Source: an uncultured Anaerolineales bacterium
GTDB lineage: Bacteria; Chloroflexota; Anaerolineae; Anaerolineales; Villigracilaceae
Reading direction: 5' to 3'
Assembly: GCA_937960595.1 (NCBI GenBank)
Contig: CALGPL010000003.1
Span: forward strand, 1 to 63,935
DNA: 63,935 bases
The position numbers and the translations under genes are program-made. The notes beneath the pieces are model-generated. The model saw only the letters and a list, made by a program, of their open reading frames with translations. It was not told the DNA's origin and did not search any database. Positions 39,859-48,124 of the stretch are shown in pieces (the stretch's first letter is position 1; every line of letters starts with the position of its first letter).

Positions 39859-42597
39859 ATGAAAGCAACAAAGCGTATCGTTCTTTCTGTGGTTATCATT
39901 CTGGTTGTCCTCTTCCAAATGGCGATGCCGGGGATCGCTTTCGCCGACGAGGGCGCCCCGCCTGAAACGCCGCCGACCGAAGAGGTGCTCGAGCCGGGCA
40001 GCGGCGAAGGCGAGGCGCCTTCTGTGCCGGAGGTGCTCGAACAGGCGCCGCCCGGAACGGAGATCGTGGTGCTGGACGAGACGGGCGACCCCGAACCCCT
40101 GGCCACTCAGCAGGCAGCCGAGATCATGGCCAACAGCGACCCGGTCTGGTGCCCGGCCGGCGAGACGCCCGCCACCGACAACGATCCCGGCACCCCCGGC
40201 AACCAGAACAACTGCACGCCCAACCAGGCGAACATCACCGACCTGATTGACTATCTCCAATCCAACTCCATTTCCGGCGCCGGGACGATCTACTTCCAGG
40301 AAGGCGTCTATGGGGGGCCAGAGCTTTCGATCTTTTTGTGGAACAGCGACCTGCCCCTCTTGACCAACCTGGGCCTGGAAGGCGGCTGGGACCTGACCAA
40401 CAACGTCAAGGGAACGGACCCGACGACCTTCAACGTCCCGCTGAACGTGTACTGGGTGGAGGATGTCTCTCTGATCGACATTGTGATTGACCTGACGGGG
40501 TATGTCGATCCTGATCTTGATTTTGGCCTATTCGTCTACACGGAGCAAGGCACCATCACCCTGAACAATGTCGAGGCATCGAATAACGCTAATGGCTCAG
40601 GAGCGGCGCTTGTTACAATTGATAACCCCACGGGCGCTGGAGACGTGAACGTCATTAACAGCCGATTTAACTCGAATCAGTTGAATGGCCTGGTGGTGGG
40701 TGCCAACGGCGATGTGACGCTCGACCATGTGAGTGCTTCCGACAACGGAAATGTCGGCATCTATGCAGATACTTGCAACGGTGTAACCTGCATATCGGCC
40801 GGGGATGTCGAGGTCACGAACAGCGAGGCCTTTGGGAATGGCGGATTGGGCTTTTCGATTTGGGCCAACGGCGACATTGTTGTCGATTCTTCCAACGCCC
40901 ATCACAACGGGGATAACGGCCTCTACGCCGACAACTGCATTGTGGATGGCGATCATTGTCTTGCTGCAGGCAACGTGGAACTATACCATAGCAGTTTCGA
41001 TCACAATGCCGGCTTTGGCGCCTACGTGCTTTCGAAAGGCGACATCACTTTGTATGATATCTATGCCGGCTACAACGCTTATGACGGCCTGGCCTTGATC
41101 AATGGTTATGGCAACGGCTTGGTGTATCTAGAATCTGTCTTAGCCGAGCAAAACGATGATTCCGGCATCCTGGTGGTTTCGGGCGGGAATGTCGAATTCT
41201 ACGACGTTGAAGCCTTCCAAAACTTTGGGCTGGGCGCTTGGCTCTCCCTGATGGCCGGAAACGGTTATTCGTATATTGAGTCCTCGGTGTTCGATGAAAA
41301 TGGCTGGGTGGGATTGTACGTGCAGTCCCATGGAGACATCTCGCTGTGGGATGTGGGTGCCGCTGATAATGGAATTCACGGCGCCTATCTCCTGACCGAT
41401 GGGGTTGGCGAGATTGATATCGTCTTGAGCGATTTTGTCGGGAATGGCCGGTATGGTCTGTACGCCCAGAGCATGGACGGCGATATCTCGCTCTCCTTTG
41501 TGAATGCTTCTTACAACGGCGTCAAGGGCGCTTACCTGGAGGCCACCTGCATGGGAAATATCTTTGTCCAAAACAGCACATTCGATGCGAATGGCGAGGT
41601 CGGCCTGTGGGCGGTCACCCAGCAGGGCAACATCCAACTCACGAACGTCGTAGAAGATGGGGATAGCGGCACCACCAACCTGGGCGCCTTCCTCAAGTCC
41701 TACGGCGGCGGCCTGATCACCGTGACCGGCAGCGTCTTCGCGGACAACGCCGGCTTTGGCCTGGAGATTGTCGGCACGAATGACGTCGCTGTGGACAACG
41801 TCACTGCTCAGGATAACGGCGACCACGGTGCGCTGATCCTCAGCGGCTGGACCTTTGGCTGCTTCGGCCCGCAGGGCATCAACGTGACCGTCACCGACGG
41901 CACCTACCAGAATAACGGCGGCTATGGCTTCTACGTGGCGCCCGGCCCGCTCGGGACGCTGACCCTGGCCGGCACGATCAACTTCGCTGCCAACACCGAC
42001 GGCGACTATTACCTCGACCTCACCGACCCCTGCCTGCCGCCTCCGCATCCGCCCGAACCGCCGCAGCCCCCCGTCCCGCCCTTGCCCGTTCAGGTGGTCG
42101 AGGTGCCCGATACAGACGGCACGCCGGTGCAGATGGACTGCGTCAATTACAGCGCCACGATCCTGGTTCTGCCCAACGGCGACGAAGTGCGCTATACCTG
42201 CCCCGGCCGCGGCCTGTACCTCATCCAGCATCTCCAGGAAGAGCAATTGCCTGGCCGGCTGGCGACCGGTCCGCGCTTTGTGGCGGCGATTGACCTCAGC
42301 GTTGAACAGGATGGGGAGCCGCTCCTGGTTGAGGAGGAGGGCTACTTCGTGATCTCCTTCAAGATTCCGGAGGGAATGGAGAACGAGCAATTCTCGATCC
42401 TGTTCTGGGATCCGTCTGCCAACAACGGCGCCGGCGACTGGGTCGAGTTGCCGCCTGCGATGGCAGGAGGGCCGTTCCCGCTCCACCCCAACGCCCCCGA
42501 GGACGGCATGCTGATCCTGCGCGGCATGTATCGGGAAGACGGATACGTCAAGATCAAGGTCAACTTCACGGGCATCTTTGTCCTGGTGGCTCACTAA
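39859..42597 (+). CDS. Large secreted right-handed beta-helix repeat protein
   Basis: 912 residues. AAAGGAGG precedes ATG. Signal peptide (IVLSVVIILVVLFQMAMPGIAFA). A Pro/Glu-rich segment (about 33-90) leads to a Cys-containing segment, then residues about 180-660 are parallel beta-helix coils of 20-25 residues: GDVTLDHVSASDNGNVGIYA, GDIVVDSSNAHHNGDNGLYA, GDISLWDVGAADNGIHGAYL and many others. A Pro-rich hinge (PPHPPEPPQPPVPPLP) links to a C-terminal beta domain (YFVISFKIPEGMENEQFSIL). Beta-helix proteins of this kind bind or cleave polysaccharide; no lyase or hydrolase residues are obvious, so binding or adhesion is equally possible. Single gene with its own promoter and terminator. Confidence 0.88.
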   Translation: MKATKRIVLSVVIILVVLFQMAMPGIAFADEGAPPETPPTEEVLEPGSGEGEAPSVPEVLEQAPPGTEIVVLDETGDPEPLATQQAAEIMANSDPVWCPAGETPATDNDPGTPGNQNNCTPNQANITDLIDYLQSNSISGAGTIYFQEGVYGGPELSIFLWNSDLPLLTNLGLEGGWDLTNNVKGTDPTTFNVPLNVYWVEDVSLIDIVIDLTGYVDPDLDFGLFVYTEQGTITLNNVEASNNANGSGAALVTIDNPTGAGDVNVINSRFNSNQLNGLVVGANGDVTLDHVSASDNGNVGIYADTCNGVTCISAGDVEVTNSEAFGNGGLGFSIWANGDIVVDSSNAHHNGDNGLYADNCIVDGDHCLAAGNVELYHSSFDHNAGFGAYVLSKGDITLYDIYAGYNAYDGLALINGYGNGLVYLESVLAEQNDDSGILVVSGGNVEFYDVEAFQNFGLGAWLSLMAGNGYSYIESSVFDENGWVGLYVQSHGDISLWDVGAADNGIHGAYLLTDGVGEIDIVLSDFVGNGRYGLYAQSMDGDISLSFVNASYNGVKGAYLEATCMGNIFVQNSTFDANGEVGLWAVTQQGNIQLTNVVEDGDSGTTNLGAFLKSYGGGLITVTGSVFADNAGFGLEIVGTNDVAVDNVTAQDNGDHGALILSGWTFGCFGPQGINVTVTDGTYQNNGGYGFYVAPGPLGTLTLAGTINFAANTDGDYYLDLTDPCLPPPHPPEPPQPPVPPLPVQVVEVPDTDGTPVQMDCVNYSATILVLPNGDEVRYTCPGRGLYLIQHLQEEQLPGRLATGPRFVAAIDLSVEQDGEPLLVEEEGYFVISFKIPEGMENEQFSILFWDPSANNGAGDWVELPPAMAGGPFPLHPNAPEDGMLILRGMYREDGYVKIKVNFTGIFVLVAH

Positions 42598-42618
42598 TCT
42601 TACAATCTCCGCGGGGAA

Positions 42619-42651
42619 CCTTCGAGGGACGGCCTGGCCGTCCCTCGAAGG
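42619..42651 (+). terminator. Terminator hairpin after the beta-helix gene
   Basis: Long perfect palindrome (CCTTCGAGGGACGG with CCGTCCCTCGAAGG), 21 bases after the stop. It is followed by CTGTTTGGGG, so the T-tract is weak. Confidence 0.7.
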
Positions 42652-42655
42652 CTGT

Positions 42656-42684
42656 TTGGGGAGGCGCCGCGCTTGTGATACAAT
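42656..42684 (+). promoter_or_regulatory. Promoter of the lipoprotein gene (extended -10)
   Basis: TTGGGG (42656-42661), 17 bases, TACAAT (42679-42684) within TGATACAAT, an extended -10. ATG 42787 is about 100 bases downstream with AGGAAG before it. Confidence 0.5.
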
Positions 42685-42786
42685 CGCGTCGGCTGTGCAG
42701 ACGGCCTCTCCGGGCAGTCGAAACGGCCTGGCAAACCCGCTTCACAAAGGCGCGGCAGGTCAACATCCTCCGCTCAGGAAGAAAAA

Positions 42787-43521
42787 ATGAAAAAACTTTC
42801 CCGGCTCTTGTTCCTTTTGATTGCTTTCTCGCTCGTCCTCTCGGCTTGTGGAGGCGAGGCCGATTTGCCCCCCACGCCGATTCCGCCCACGGCCACCCCC
42901 GACCCGTGCTCGCCTGCCCTGCTGCCGGCCTCTGTGACGCCGGTCAACGCCCTGATGCGCGAGTTCGACGATGCCGCCCAACTGGCCGCCCAAACGCCGC
43001 GCGATCAACTGGTGCTGATCATTCCCAGTTTGCAGGAGATTCGCCGCCGGGCGGAAGATCAGGAAGTGCCGTATTGCCTGGCGACGCTCAAGGCGCTTCA
43101 GGTGACTCACATGAACACGGTCATCAACACCCTGATGGCCTTCCTCGGCGGGGCAGACGTGAACATCCTGGTGCAGGGCATCGCCCAGGCCCGCCTGCAG
43201 CGCGAGGATTACAACCGTGAACTGGCCCGCCTGACGGGCGTCACCTACGAACCGGCGGCCACCTCCACCCCCGCCGCGACCGGCACGACGCCTGTGGTTA
43301 CCAACACCGGGGCCGCCCCCGTCAACCTGTACGCGGCTCCCACGGCAGATACTGCCCCGGTGGGCGTCCTCGAGGCCGGGCAGGCGGCGGTGGCCATCGG
43401 TCAGAGCGCCGACGGCCGCTGGATCCAAATCGTCTCGCCCGCCGACCCCGACCAATCCGTGTGGGTCCTGGCCGAGACCGTCACCCTGCTCGGCGGCGAG
43501 GGCCTGCCGATCGTGCCGTAG
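42787..43521 (+). CDS. Lipoprotein with C-terminal SH3-like domain
   Basis: 244 residues. A lipoprotein signal peptide ends in the lipobox LSAC (Cys20), so the mature protein is lipid-anchored outside the membrane. A Pro/Thr linker (PPTPIPPTATPDP) follows, then a helical region (residues about 45-155), another Thr/Ala/Pro linker and a C-terminal bacterial SH3-like segment (VNLYAAPTADTAPVGVLEAG, AVAIGQSADGRWIQI, VWVLAETVTLLGG). SH3b domains commonly bind cell-wall peptides. The helical part has no recognised family. Single gene between two terminators. Confidence 0.88.
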   Translation: MKKLSRLLFLLIAFSLVLSACGGEADLPPTPIPPTATPDPCSPALLPASVTPVNALMREFDDAAQLAAQTPRDQLVLIIPSLQEIRRRAEDQEVPYCLATLKALQVTHMNTVINTLMAFLGGADVNILVQGIAQARLQREDYNRELARLTGVTYEPAATSTPAATGTTPVVTNTGAAPVNLYAAPTADTAPVGVLEAGQAAVAIGQSADGRWIQIVSPADPDQSVWVLAETVTLLGGEGLPIVP

Positions 43522-43543
43522 AGGCCCTTACCCTTGCATGACG

Positions 43544-43571
43544 GGAGACGCAGCGTTTCTGCCGCGTCTCC
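43544..43571 (+). terminator. Terminator after the lipoprotein gene
   Basis: GGAGACGC (43544-43551) pairs with GCGTCTCC (43564-43571), followed by TGTTTTCGG. It ends only 23 bases before the uvrC start. Confidence 0.75.
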
Positions 43572-43581
43572 TGTTTTCGGT

Positions 43582-43587
43582 TAAAAT
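43582..43587 (+). promoter_or_regulatory. -10 box (TAAAAT) of uvrC, leaderless-type spacing
   Basis: TAAAAT lies 7 bases before ATG 43595 and no ribosome site lies between. The -35 is not convincing. Confidence 0.4.
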
Positions 43588-43594
43588 CTTGCCG

Positions 43595-45460
43595 ATGGAA
43601 GTTTCTGAGCACCTGAAGGGCATCTTGGCGACCTTACCGGCCAAGCCCGGCTGTTACTTGATGAAAGACGCCGGCGGGACGGTTCTCTACGTTGGCAAGG
43701 CGGTGCGCTTGCGCGAGCGCGTCCGCTCCTATTTCCACGCCGATCTCGGTCACGACAACAAGACCCGCCGCCTGGTGCGCGAGGTCGCCGACATCGAATG
43801 GATCGTGGTCGGCTCGGAACTCGAGGCGCTCATCCTCGAGATGAATCTCATCAAGAAATACCGCCCCAAGTACAACGTCCGCCTGAAGGACGACAAACGC
43901 TATCCCTACATCAAAATTCACTGGCAGGACGACTTTCCCACGGTGACGGTGACGCGCCTGATGCAAGACGACGGGGCGCGTTACTTCGGGCCGTACACGT
44001 CCGCCTGGGCGGTGCATCAGACGCTCGACGTGCTGCGGCGCGTCTTCCCGTATCTGACCTGCGACCGGACGATCACCGGCCAGGACGCCCGCGCCTGCCT
44101 GTACTACGACATCAAATTGTGCCTGGCCCCTTGCATTGGCGCCGTGAACCGCCAGCAATACCGTCAGATGATTGCCGATTTGCAGGACTTTCTCGATGGT
44201 CACGCCGAGCCTGTCTTGGGCCGCGTTCAGCGGGAAATGGAACAGGCCGCCGAACAACTCAACTTCGAACGCGCCGCCGCCCTGCGCGACAAAATCAAAG
44301 CCCTGCAGGCTGTCATCGAGCGCCAGAAAGTGGTCTTCCCTGCCGATTACAAAGATTCGGACGTGCTGGCCCTGGCGCGCGCCGACGACGAGGCCTGTGT
44401 GCAGGTCTTCTTCATCCGCGGCGGAAAACTGATCGGACGCGAATACTTCGTCCTCGAAGGGACGGAAGACGCCGCCGACGCCGAGGTGATGGCCCAGTTC
44501 GTCAAACAGTTCTACACCGAGGCGGCCAGCGTGCCCCAGCAGTTGCTCCTGCCCGAAGAAATCGAGGAGGCGCGCATCATCCAGGAATGGATGCGCTCGC
44601 GGCGCGGCGGCGAGAAGGTCGAGATTTTCGTCCCCCAGGACGGCCAGCCGCAGGAATTGGTCCGCATGGCCGCCGAGAATGCCGCCGAGACTCTGGCGGC
44701 CCTGCGCGCCCGCTGGCAGGCCGATACCCATCGTCAGGAACAGGCCCTGGCCGAGTTGCAGCAGGCCCTCGGTCTGGCGGCGCCGCCCAACCGCATCGAG
44801 TGCTACGACATCTCCAACACCCAGGGGACGGCTTCGGTCGGCTCGATGGTCGTGTTTACCCAGGGGGTGCCGAACAAACGACTCTACCGGCGCTTCAACA
44901 TCGAAACGGTGCGCGGCCCGGACGATTTCGCCTCGATGGAGGAAGTCCTCGCCCGGCGCTTTCGGCGCTGGCAGGCCGCCGACCAGGCGGCTCTCCAGCC
45001 CGGGGCGCGGGTGGACGAATCCTTCGCCCAACTGCCCGATCTGCTGATCGTGGACGGCGGCAAAGGTCAACTGGGGCGGGCCGTGGCGGTCCTCGAACGG
45101 GTCGGCCTGCGCGGCCGGGTCCCTGTCGTCGGGCTGGCCAAGCAGGAGGAGGAGATTTTCTTCCCCGACCGATCGGCTCCCTTGCGCCTGCCGCGCCACT
45201 CGCAGGGCCTCTACCTGATCCAGCGCATCCGCGACGAGGCCCATCGCTTTGCCATCACCGCCCACCGGGCACGCCGCTCGAAGCAGGGCCTGGCCTCGAC
45301 CCTCGATTCCATCCCCGGCATCGGCCCGGCCCGACGAAAGTCCCTCTTGAAACATTTCGGTTCTGTGGATAAGATTAGAGAAGCCACGTTGGAGGAATTG
45401 ACCGCTGTGCCGGGCATCACCCTGGCCCTGGCCGAGACCATCAAGGCGAGCCTGGAATGA
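43595..45460 (+). CDS. uvrC: Excinuclease ABC subunit C
   Basis: 621 residues; ATG 43595 gives the standard N-terminus (MEVSEHLKGILATLPAKPGCYLM). GIY-YIG nuclease domain with GTVLYVGKAVRLRERVRSY. Family Cys residues and the UVR motif (QMEQ-type: MEQAAEQLNFERAAALRDKI) follow. The RNase-H-like C-terminal nuclease contains IECYDISNTQGTASVGSMVVF and PDLLIVDGGKGQLGRAV. Tandem helix-hairpin-helix at the end (LDSIPGIGPARRKSLLKHFG, LTAVPGITLALAETI). It makes both incisions around bulky lesions with UvrAB. Its last codons overlap the next gene by 4 bases (ATGA), coupling it to a response regulator. Leaderless-type promoter. Confidence 0.97.
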   Translation: MEVSEHLKGILATLPAKPGCYLMKDAGGTVLYVGKAVRLRERVRSYFHADLGHDNKTRRLVREVADIEWIVVGSELEALILEMNLIKKYRPKYNVRLKDDKRYPYIKIHWQDDFPTVTVTRLMQDDGARYFGPYTSAWAVHQTLDVLRRVFPYLTCDRTITGQDARACLYYDIKLCLAPCIGAVNRQQYRQMIADLQDFLDGHAEPVLGRVQREMEQAAEQLNFERAAALRDKIKALQAVIERQKVVFPADYKDSDVLALARADDEACVQVFFIRGGKLIGREYFVLEGTEDAADAEVMAQFVKQFYTEAASVPQQLLLPEEIEEARIIQEWMRSRRGGEKVEIFVPQDGQPQELVRMAAENAAETLAALRARWQADTHRQEQALAELQQALGLAAPPNRIECYDISNTQGTASVGSMVVFTQGVPNKRLYRRFNIETVRGPDDFASMEEVLARRFRRWQAADQAALQPGARVDESFAQLPDLLIVDGGKGQLGRAVAVLERVGLRGRVPVVGLAKQEEEIFFPDRSAPLRLPRHSQGLYLIQRIRDEAHRFAITAHRARRSKQGLASTLDSIPGIGPARRKSLLKHFGSVDKIREATLEELTAVPGITLALAETIKASLE

Positions 45461-45837
45461 AAACCGTTTGGATTGTGGACGATGACGAGGAAATGATTCG
45501 CGCCGTGCAGTTGATGCTCAAACTGCTCCAGTGCGAGACGCGCTATTTCCTCGGGGCGCGGCCGGCAGCCCAGGCCATCCTGGCGGGCGAGATTCCCGAC
45601 CTGCTGATCCTGGATATCAACATGCCCGAGGTCAGCGGGCTGGACATGCTCGAATTCCTGCGCCGCCGCCGCGAGACCCTCAACCTGCCCATCGTGATGC
45701 TCTCCACCGAAGCCGCCGATGTCCAGGTGGATCGAGCGCTGGCCATGGGGGCGGATGCCTACGTCACCAAACCGGTCAGCCTGGAGGAACTGGAGGCCGC
45801 CATGCGCAAGGCCCTCAAAGCGCGCGGCAAACGGTGA
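45457..45837 (+). CDS. Single-domain response regulator
   Basis: 126 residues, a stand-alone receiver with no output domain. Acidic pocket VDDDEE, phospho-acceptor Asp53 (LLILDINMPEVSGLDML), Thr/Ser switch (MLST) and Lys105 in YVTKPVSLEEL are all present, so it should be phosphorylatable. It begins inside the uvrC stop (ATGA), so its amount is tied to UvrC translation. Whether it modulates repair or simply shares the transcript is unknown. Cytoplasmic. Confidence 0.94.
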   Translation: MKTVWIVDDDEEMIRAVQLMLKLLQCETRYFLGARPAAQAILAGEIPDLLILDINMPEVSGLDMLEFLRRRRETLNLPIVMLSTEAADVQVDRALAMGADAYVTKPVSLEELEAAMRKALKARGKR

Positions 45838-45894
45838 ACTCTGTGGATAACACGTCCCCAAAGATTGAGGGACGGTTTGTGAGAGGTTATTTTT

Positions 45895-46017
45895 ATGAAA
45901 GACAGGAAGAATCGGTTGGAGCGCAGCGCGCGCCAGCGCCGAATCTACAGCGCGGTGATCATCGTGTTATCGGTCTGCATGGTCCTCTCGATGATCTTAC
46001 AGTTGATTGCCAAGTAA
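45895..46017 (+). CDS. 40-residue single-helix membrane peptide
   Basis: ATG 45895 follows GAGAGG. The product starts with a strongly basic segment (MKDRKNRLERSARQRRIY) followed by one hydrophobic helix (AVIIVLSVCMVLSMILQLIA) and ends AK. The positive-inside rule predicts a cytoplasmic N-terminus. It lies between the uvrC-linked regulator and prfA, 57 bases after the former. I do not recognise a family. The hydrophobic run and ribosome site make it more credible than a chance frame. It ends 16 bases before the prfA -10 box. Confidence 0.7.
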   Translation: MKDRKNRLERSARQRRIYSAVIIVLSVCMVLSMILQLIAK

Positions 46018-46030
46018 GCGGCAGGATTCC

Positions 46031-46039
46031 TGATATAAT
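46031..46039 (+). promoter_or_regulatory. Extended -10 promoter (TGATATAAT) of prfA
   Basis: TGATATAAT at 46031-46039 is a perfect extended -10. ATG 46108 follows about 68 bases later with AAGGAT as ribosome site. The -35 is poor, as expected for an extended -10. Confidence 0.55.
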
Positions 46040-46107
46040 CGGCGGGCGCGGCGCAGCAGGCCGCGCTCATTGTCGCATTTCCTGAGAAAATCCGTGATAA
46101 GGATCGT

Positions 46108-47184
46108 ATGCTCGAAAAACTTGCTGGAATCGAACGACGTTTCGATGAGATCGATCAAGCCCTGCTCGAAGTGGGCGGCGACTATCAGCGCGCCGCCGAC
46201 CTGAACAAAGAGCGCACCGATCTGGAGCCGATTGTCAGGCGGGCGCGCGACTACCGCCGCTCGCTGGCCCGGCTGGAGGAGGCGCGTGCTCTCTTGGAGA
46301 GCGAATCCGACGCCGACCTGCGCGCCCTGGCCGAAGCCGAAATCGCCGACCTCGAGCCTCACCTGGCCGAACTGGAACGTGAACTGAAACAGATGCTCGT
46401 CCCCAAGGATCCGCGCGACGAGAAGAACGTTTTTGTCGAGATCCGCGCCGGCACCGGCGGAGACGAGGCCGCCATTTTCGCCGCCGACCTCTTCCGCATG
46501 TACAGCCGCTATGCCGACCGGCAGGGCTGGCAGATCGAAATCATCGATCAGAATACCATCGGCATCGGCGGGTTCAAGGAAATCATCTTTCAGGTCAAGG
46601 GCAAGGGCGCCTATTCCAAACTCAAGTACGAGTCGGGGGTGCATCGCGTCCAGCGCGTGCCGGTCACCGAGGCCTCGGGCCGCATTCACACCTCGACGGC
46701 CACCGTGGCCGTCCTGGCCGAGGTGGACGAGGTCGAGATCGAGATTCCCGAGTCCGACATCGTTATCGAAGTCTTTAAATCTTCTGGGGCCGGCGGGCAA
46801 AACGTTCAGAAGAACGCCACCGCCGTGCGCGTCTATCACAAGCCGACCGGCATGGTCGTGGCCTGTCAGGATGAACGTTCGCAGTTGCAGAACAAACTGC
46901 GCGCCCTGGCGGTGCTGCGCGCCCGTTTGTACGAGATAGAAGAGGAAAAGCGCCGCTCGGCCGAAGAAGCCGACCGCCGCGCCCAGGTCGGGACCGGCGA
47001 ACGGTCCGAAAAGATCCGCACCTACAACTACCCGCAGAACCGCGTCACCGACCACCGCATCAATCTGTCGATCTTCAATTTGCCGGCGGTGATGGACGGC
47101 GATATTGAGCCTTTCATCGAGGAACTCTCCACCCGCGACGAGGCCCAACGGCTGGCAGCCTCTGGCTTTGAGGAGGACGAGTAA
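46108..47184 (+). CDS. prfA: Peptide chain release factor 1
   Basis: 358 residues. Helical PCRF domain (about 1-205), then the RF-1 domain with the peptidyl-hydrolysis loop GAGGQNVQK (Gln231). RVPVTEASGRIHTSTATVAV carries the RF1-type P-V-T tripeptide that reads UAA and UAG; RF2 would have SPF. PTGMVVACQDERSQLQNKLRA and YNYPQNRVTDHRINLSIFNL are standard. NVQK replaces the more common HVNT after GGQ, a variant I associate with Chloroflexi-type RF1. It releases the finished peptide at stop codons on the ribosome. Confidence 0.97.
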   Translation: MLEKLAGIERRFDEIDQALLEVGGDYQRAADLNKERTDLEPIVRRARDYRRSLARLEEARALLESESDADLRALAEAEIADLEPHLAELERELKQMLVPKDPRDEKNVFVEIRAGTGGDEAAIFAADLFRMYSRYADRQGWQIEIIDQNTIGIGGFKEIIFQVKGKGAYSKLKYESGVHRVQRVPVTEASGRIHTSTATVAVLAEVDEVEIEIPESDIVIEVFKSSGAGGQNVQKNATAVRVYHKPTGMVVACQDERSQLQNKLRALAVLRARLYEIEEEKRRSAEEADRRAQVGTGERSEKIRTYNYPQNRVTDHRINLSIFNLPAVMDGDIEPFIEELSTRDEAQRLAASGFEEDE

Positions 47185-47304
47185 GCCTCGGCGATTCCGA
47201 TAGCCGCCTAAGAAATGACAAAACATTCTGCGGCTGGACAAATCGCTTTCGTTATGGCAAAATCGCCGAAGAGTGGTTATCTCTAGCCTGTGAGGAGAAT
47301 CTAG

Positions 47305-48048
47305 ATGAGCAGACGATTGATCAAGGCTCGCCGCCGCAAGCAGCGACTCATGTCGTGGTTGTGGCCCGTTCTGTTGATGACGATCGGCGCCGTGCTGGTT
47401 GCCCTGGCGCTCATCCTGCCGCTGGCGCGGGTGGGCAACTACGAGCCGCGCACCTTTGGCGCGCCGGTCAACGGGACCTCGGTGGGGCAGCCCGACGCCC
47501 CGGTGCGGGTGGACGTTTGGGAGGATTTCCAATGCCCGGCTTGCGCGGAGTATTCGGAGCGCATCGAGACGCGCCTCATCGCCGATTATGTCGAGACCGG
47601 CAAGGTGCTCTACACGTATCATTTCTTCCCCTTCCTGGATGGGGCCGATTACCCGGCCGAGGGTCAGGGCGGCCGTCTGCATTACATTTCCAGCGTCAAC
47701 GGCGCGGGCGAATCGGATCAGGCCTCCAACGCGGCGATGTGCGCCGCCGAACAGGGCCGTTTCTGGGATTATCACGACACGCTCTACCGAAACTGGAACG
47801 GCGAGAACCGCGGCGCCTTTGCAGATGCGCGCTTGATTCTCTTCGCCGAGAATATCGGCCTGGATATGAATGCTTTCCGGCAATGCTTTGCCGAGAACCG
47901 CTACGAGGAGTTCATCCAGGCCGATTTCGTGGCCGGCATCGAGCGGGCGATTCCCGGCACGCCGACCGTCTTCGTCAACGATGTGCGCGTCTCTACCAGT
48001 TATGAGGCCATCGCGGCGGCGATCGAGGCCGCGCTGGCCAGACCGTGA
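47305..48048 (+). CDS. DsbA-family thioredoxin-like protein, membrane-anchored
   Basis: 247 residues. ATG 47305 follows GAGGAG. A basic N-terminus and one hydrophobic helix (PVLLMTIGAVLVALALILPL) anchor it with the catalytic domain outside. VDVWEDFQCPACAEYSERIE carries the CxxC site (Cys77-Pro-Ala-Cys80), and GTPTVFVNDV the cis-Pro loop of the DsbA/DSBA-like fold. The helical insertion includes AAMCAAEQGRFWDYHDTLY. It probably oxidises or isomerises disulfides in exported proteins, fitting the Cys-bearing secreted enzymes in this genome. Single gene with a strong terminator downstream. Confidence 0.93.
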   Translation: MSRRLIKARRRKQRLMSWLWPVLLMTIGAVLVALALILPLARVGNYEPRTFGAPVNGTSVGQPDAPVRVDVWEDFQCPACAEYSERIETRLIADYVETGKVLYTYHFFPFLDGADYPAEGQGGRLHYISSVNGAGESDQASNAAMCAAEQGRFWDYHDTLYRNWNGENRGAFADARLILFAENIGLDMNAFRQCFAENRYEEFIQADFVAGIERAIPGTPTVFVNDVRVSTSYEAIAAAIEAALARP

Positions 48049-48065
48049 GTAGACTTGCCGGAAAG

Positions 48066-48096
48066 GCCCGGTCTTTCGAGAGGCCGGGCTTTTTTG
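48066..48096 (+). terminator. Intrinsic terminator after the DsbA-like gene
   Basis: GCCCGGTCT (from 48066) pairs with AGGCCGGGC (ending 48089, one G-T pair), followed directly by TTTTTTG. Confidence 0.85.
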
Positions 48097-48108
48097 TGCC
48101 TGAGGTCT

Positions 48109-48117
48109 TGATATAAT
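48109..48117 (+). promoter_or_regulatory. Extended -10 (TGATATAAT), leaderless-type, for the GNAT gene
   Basis: TGATATAAT ends 7 bases before ATG 48125, with no ribosome site between. Transcription should start at or next to the A of the start codon. Confidence 0.6.
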
Positions 48118-48124
48118 TACCGCG

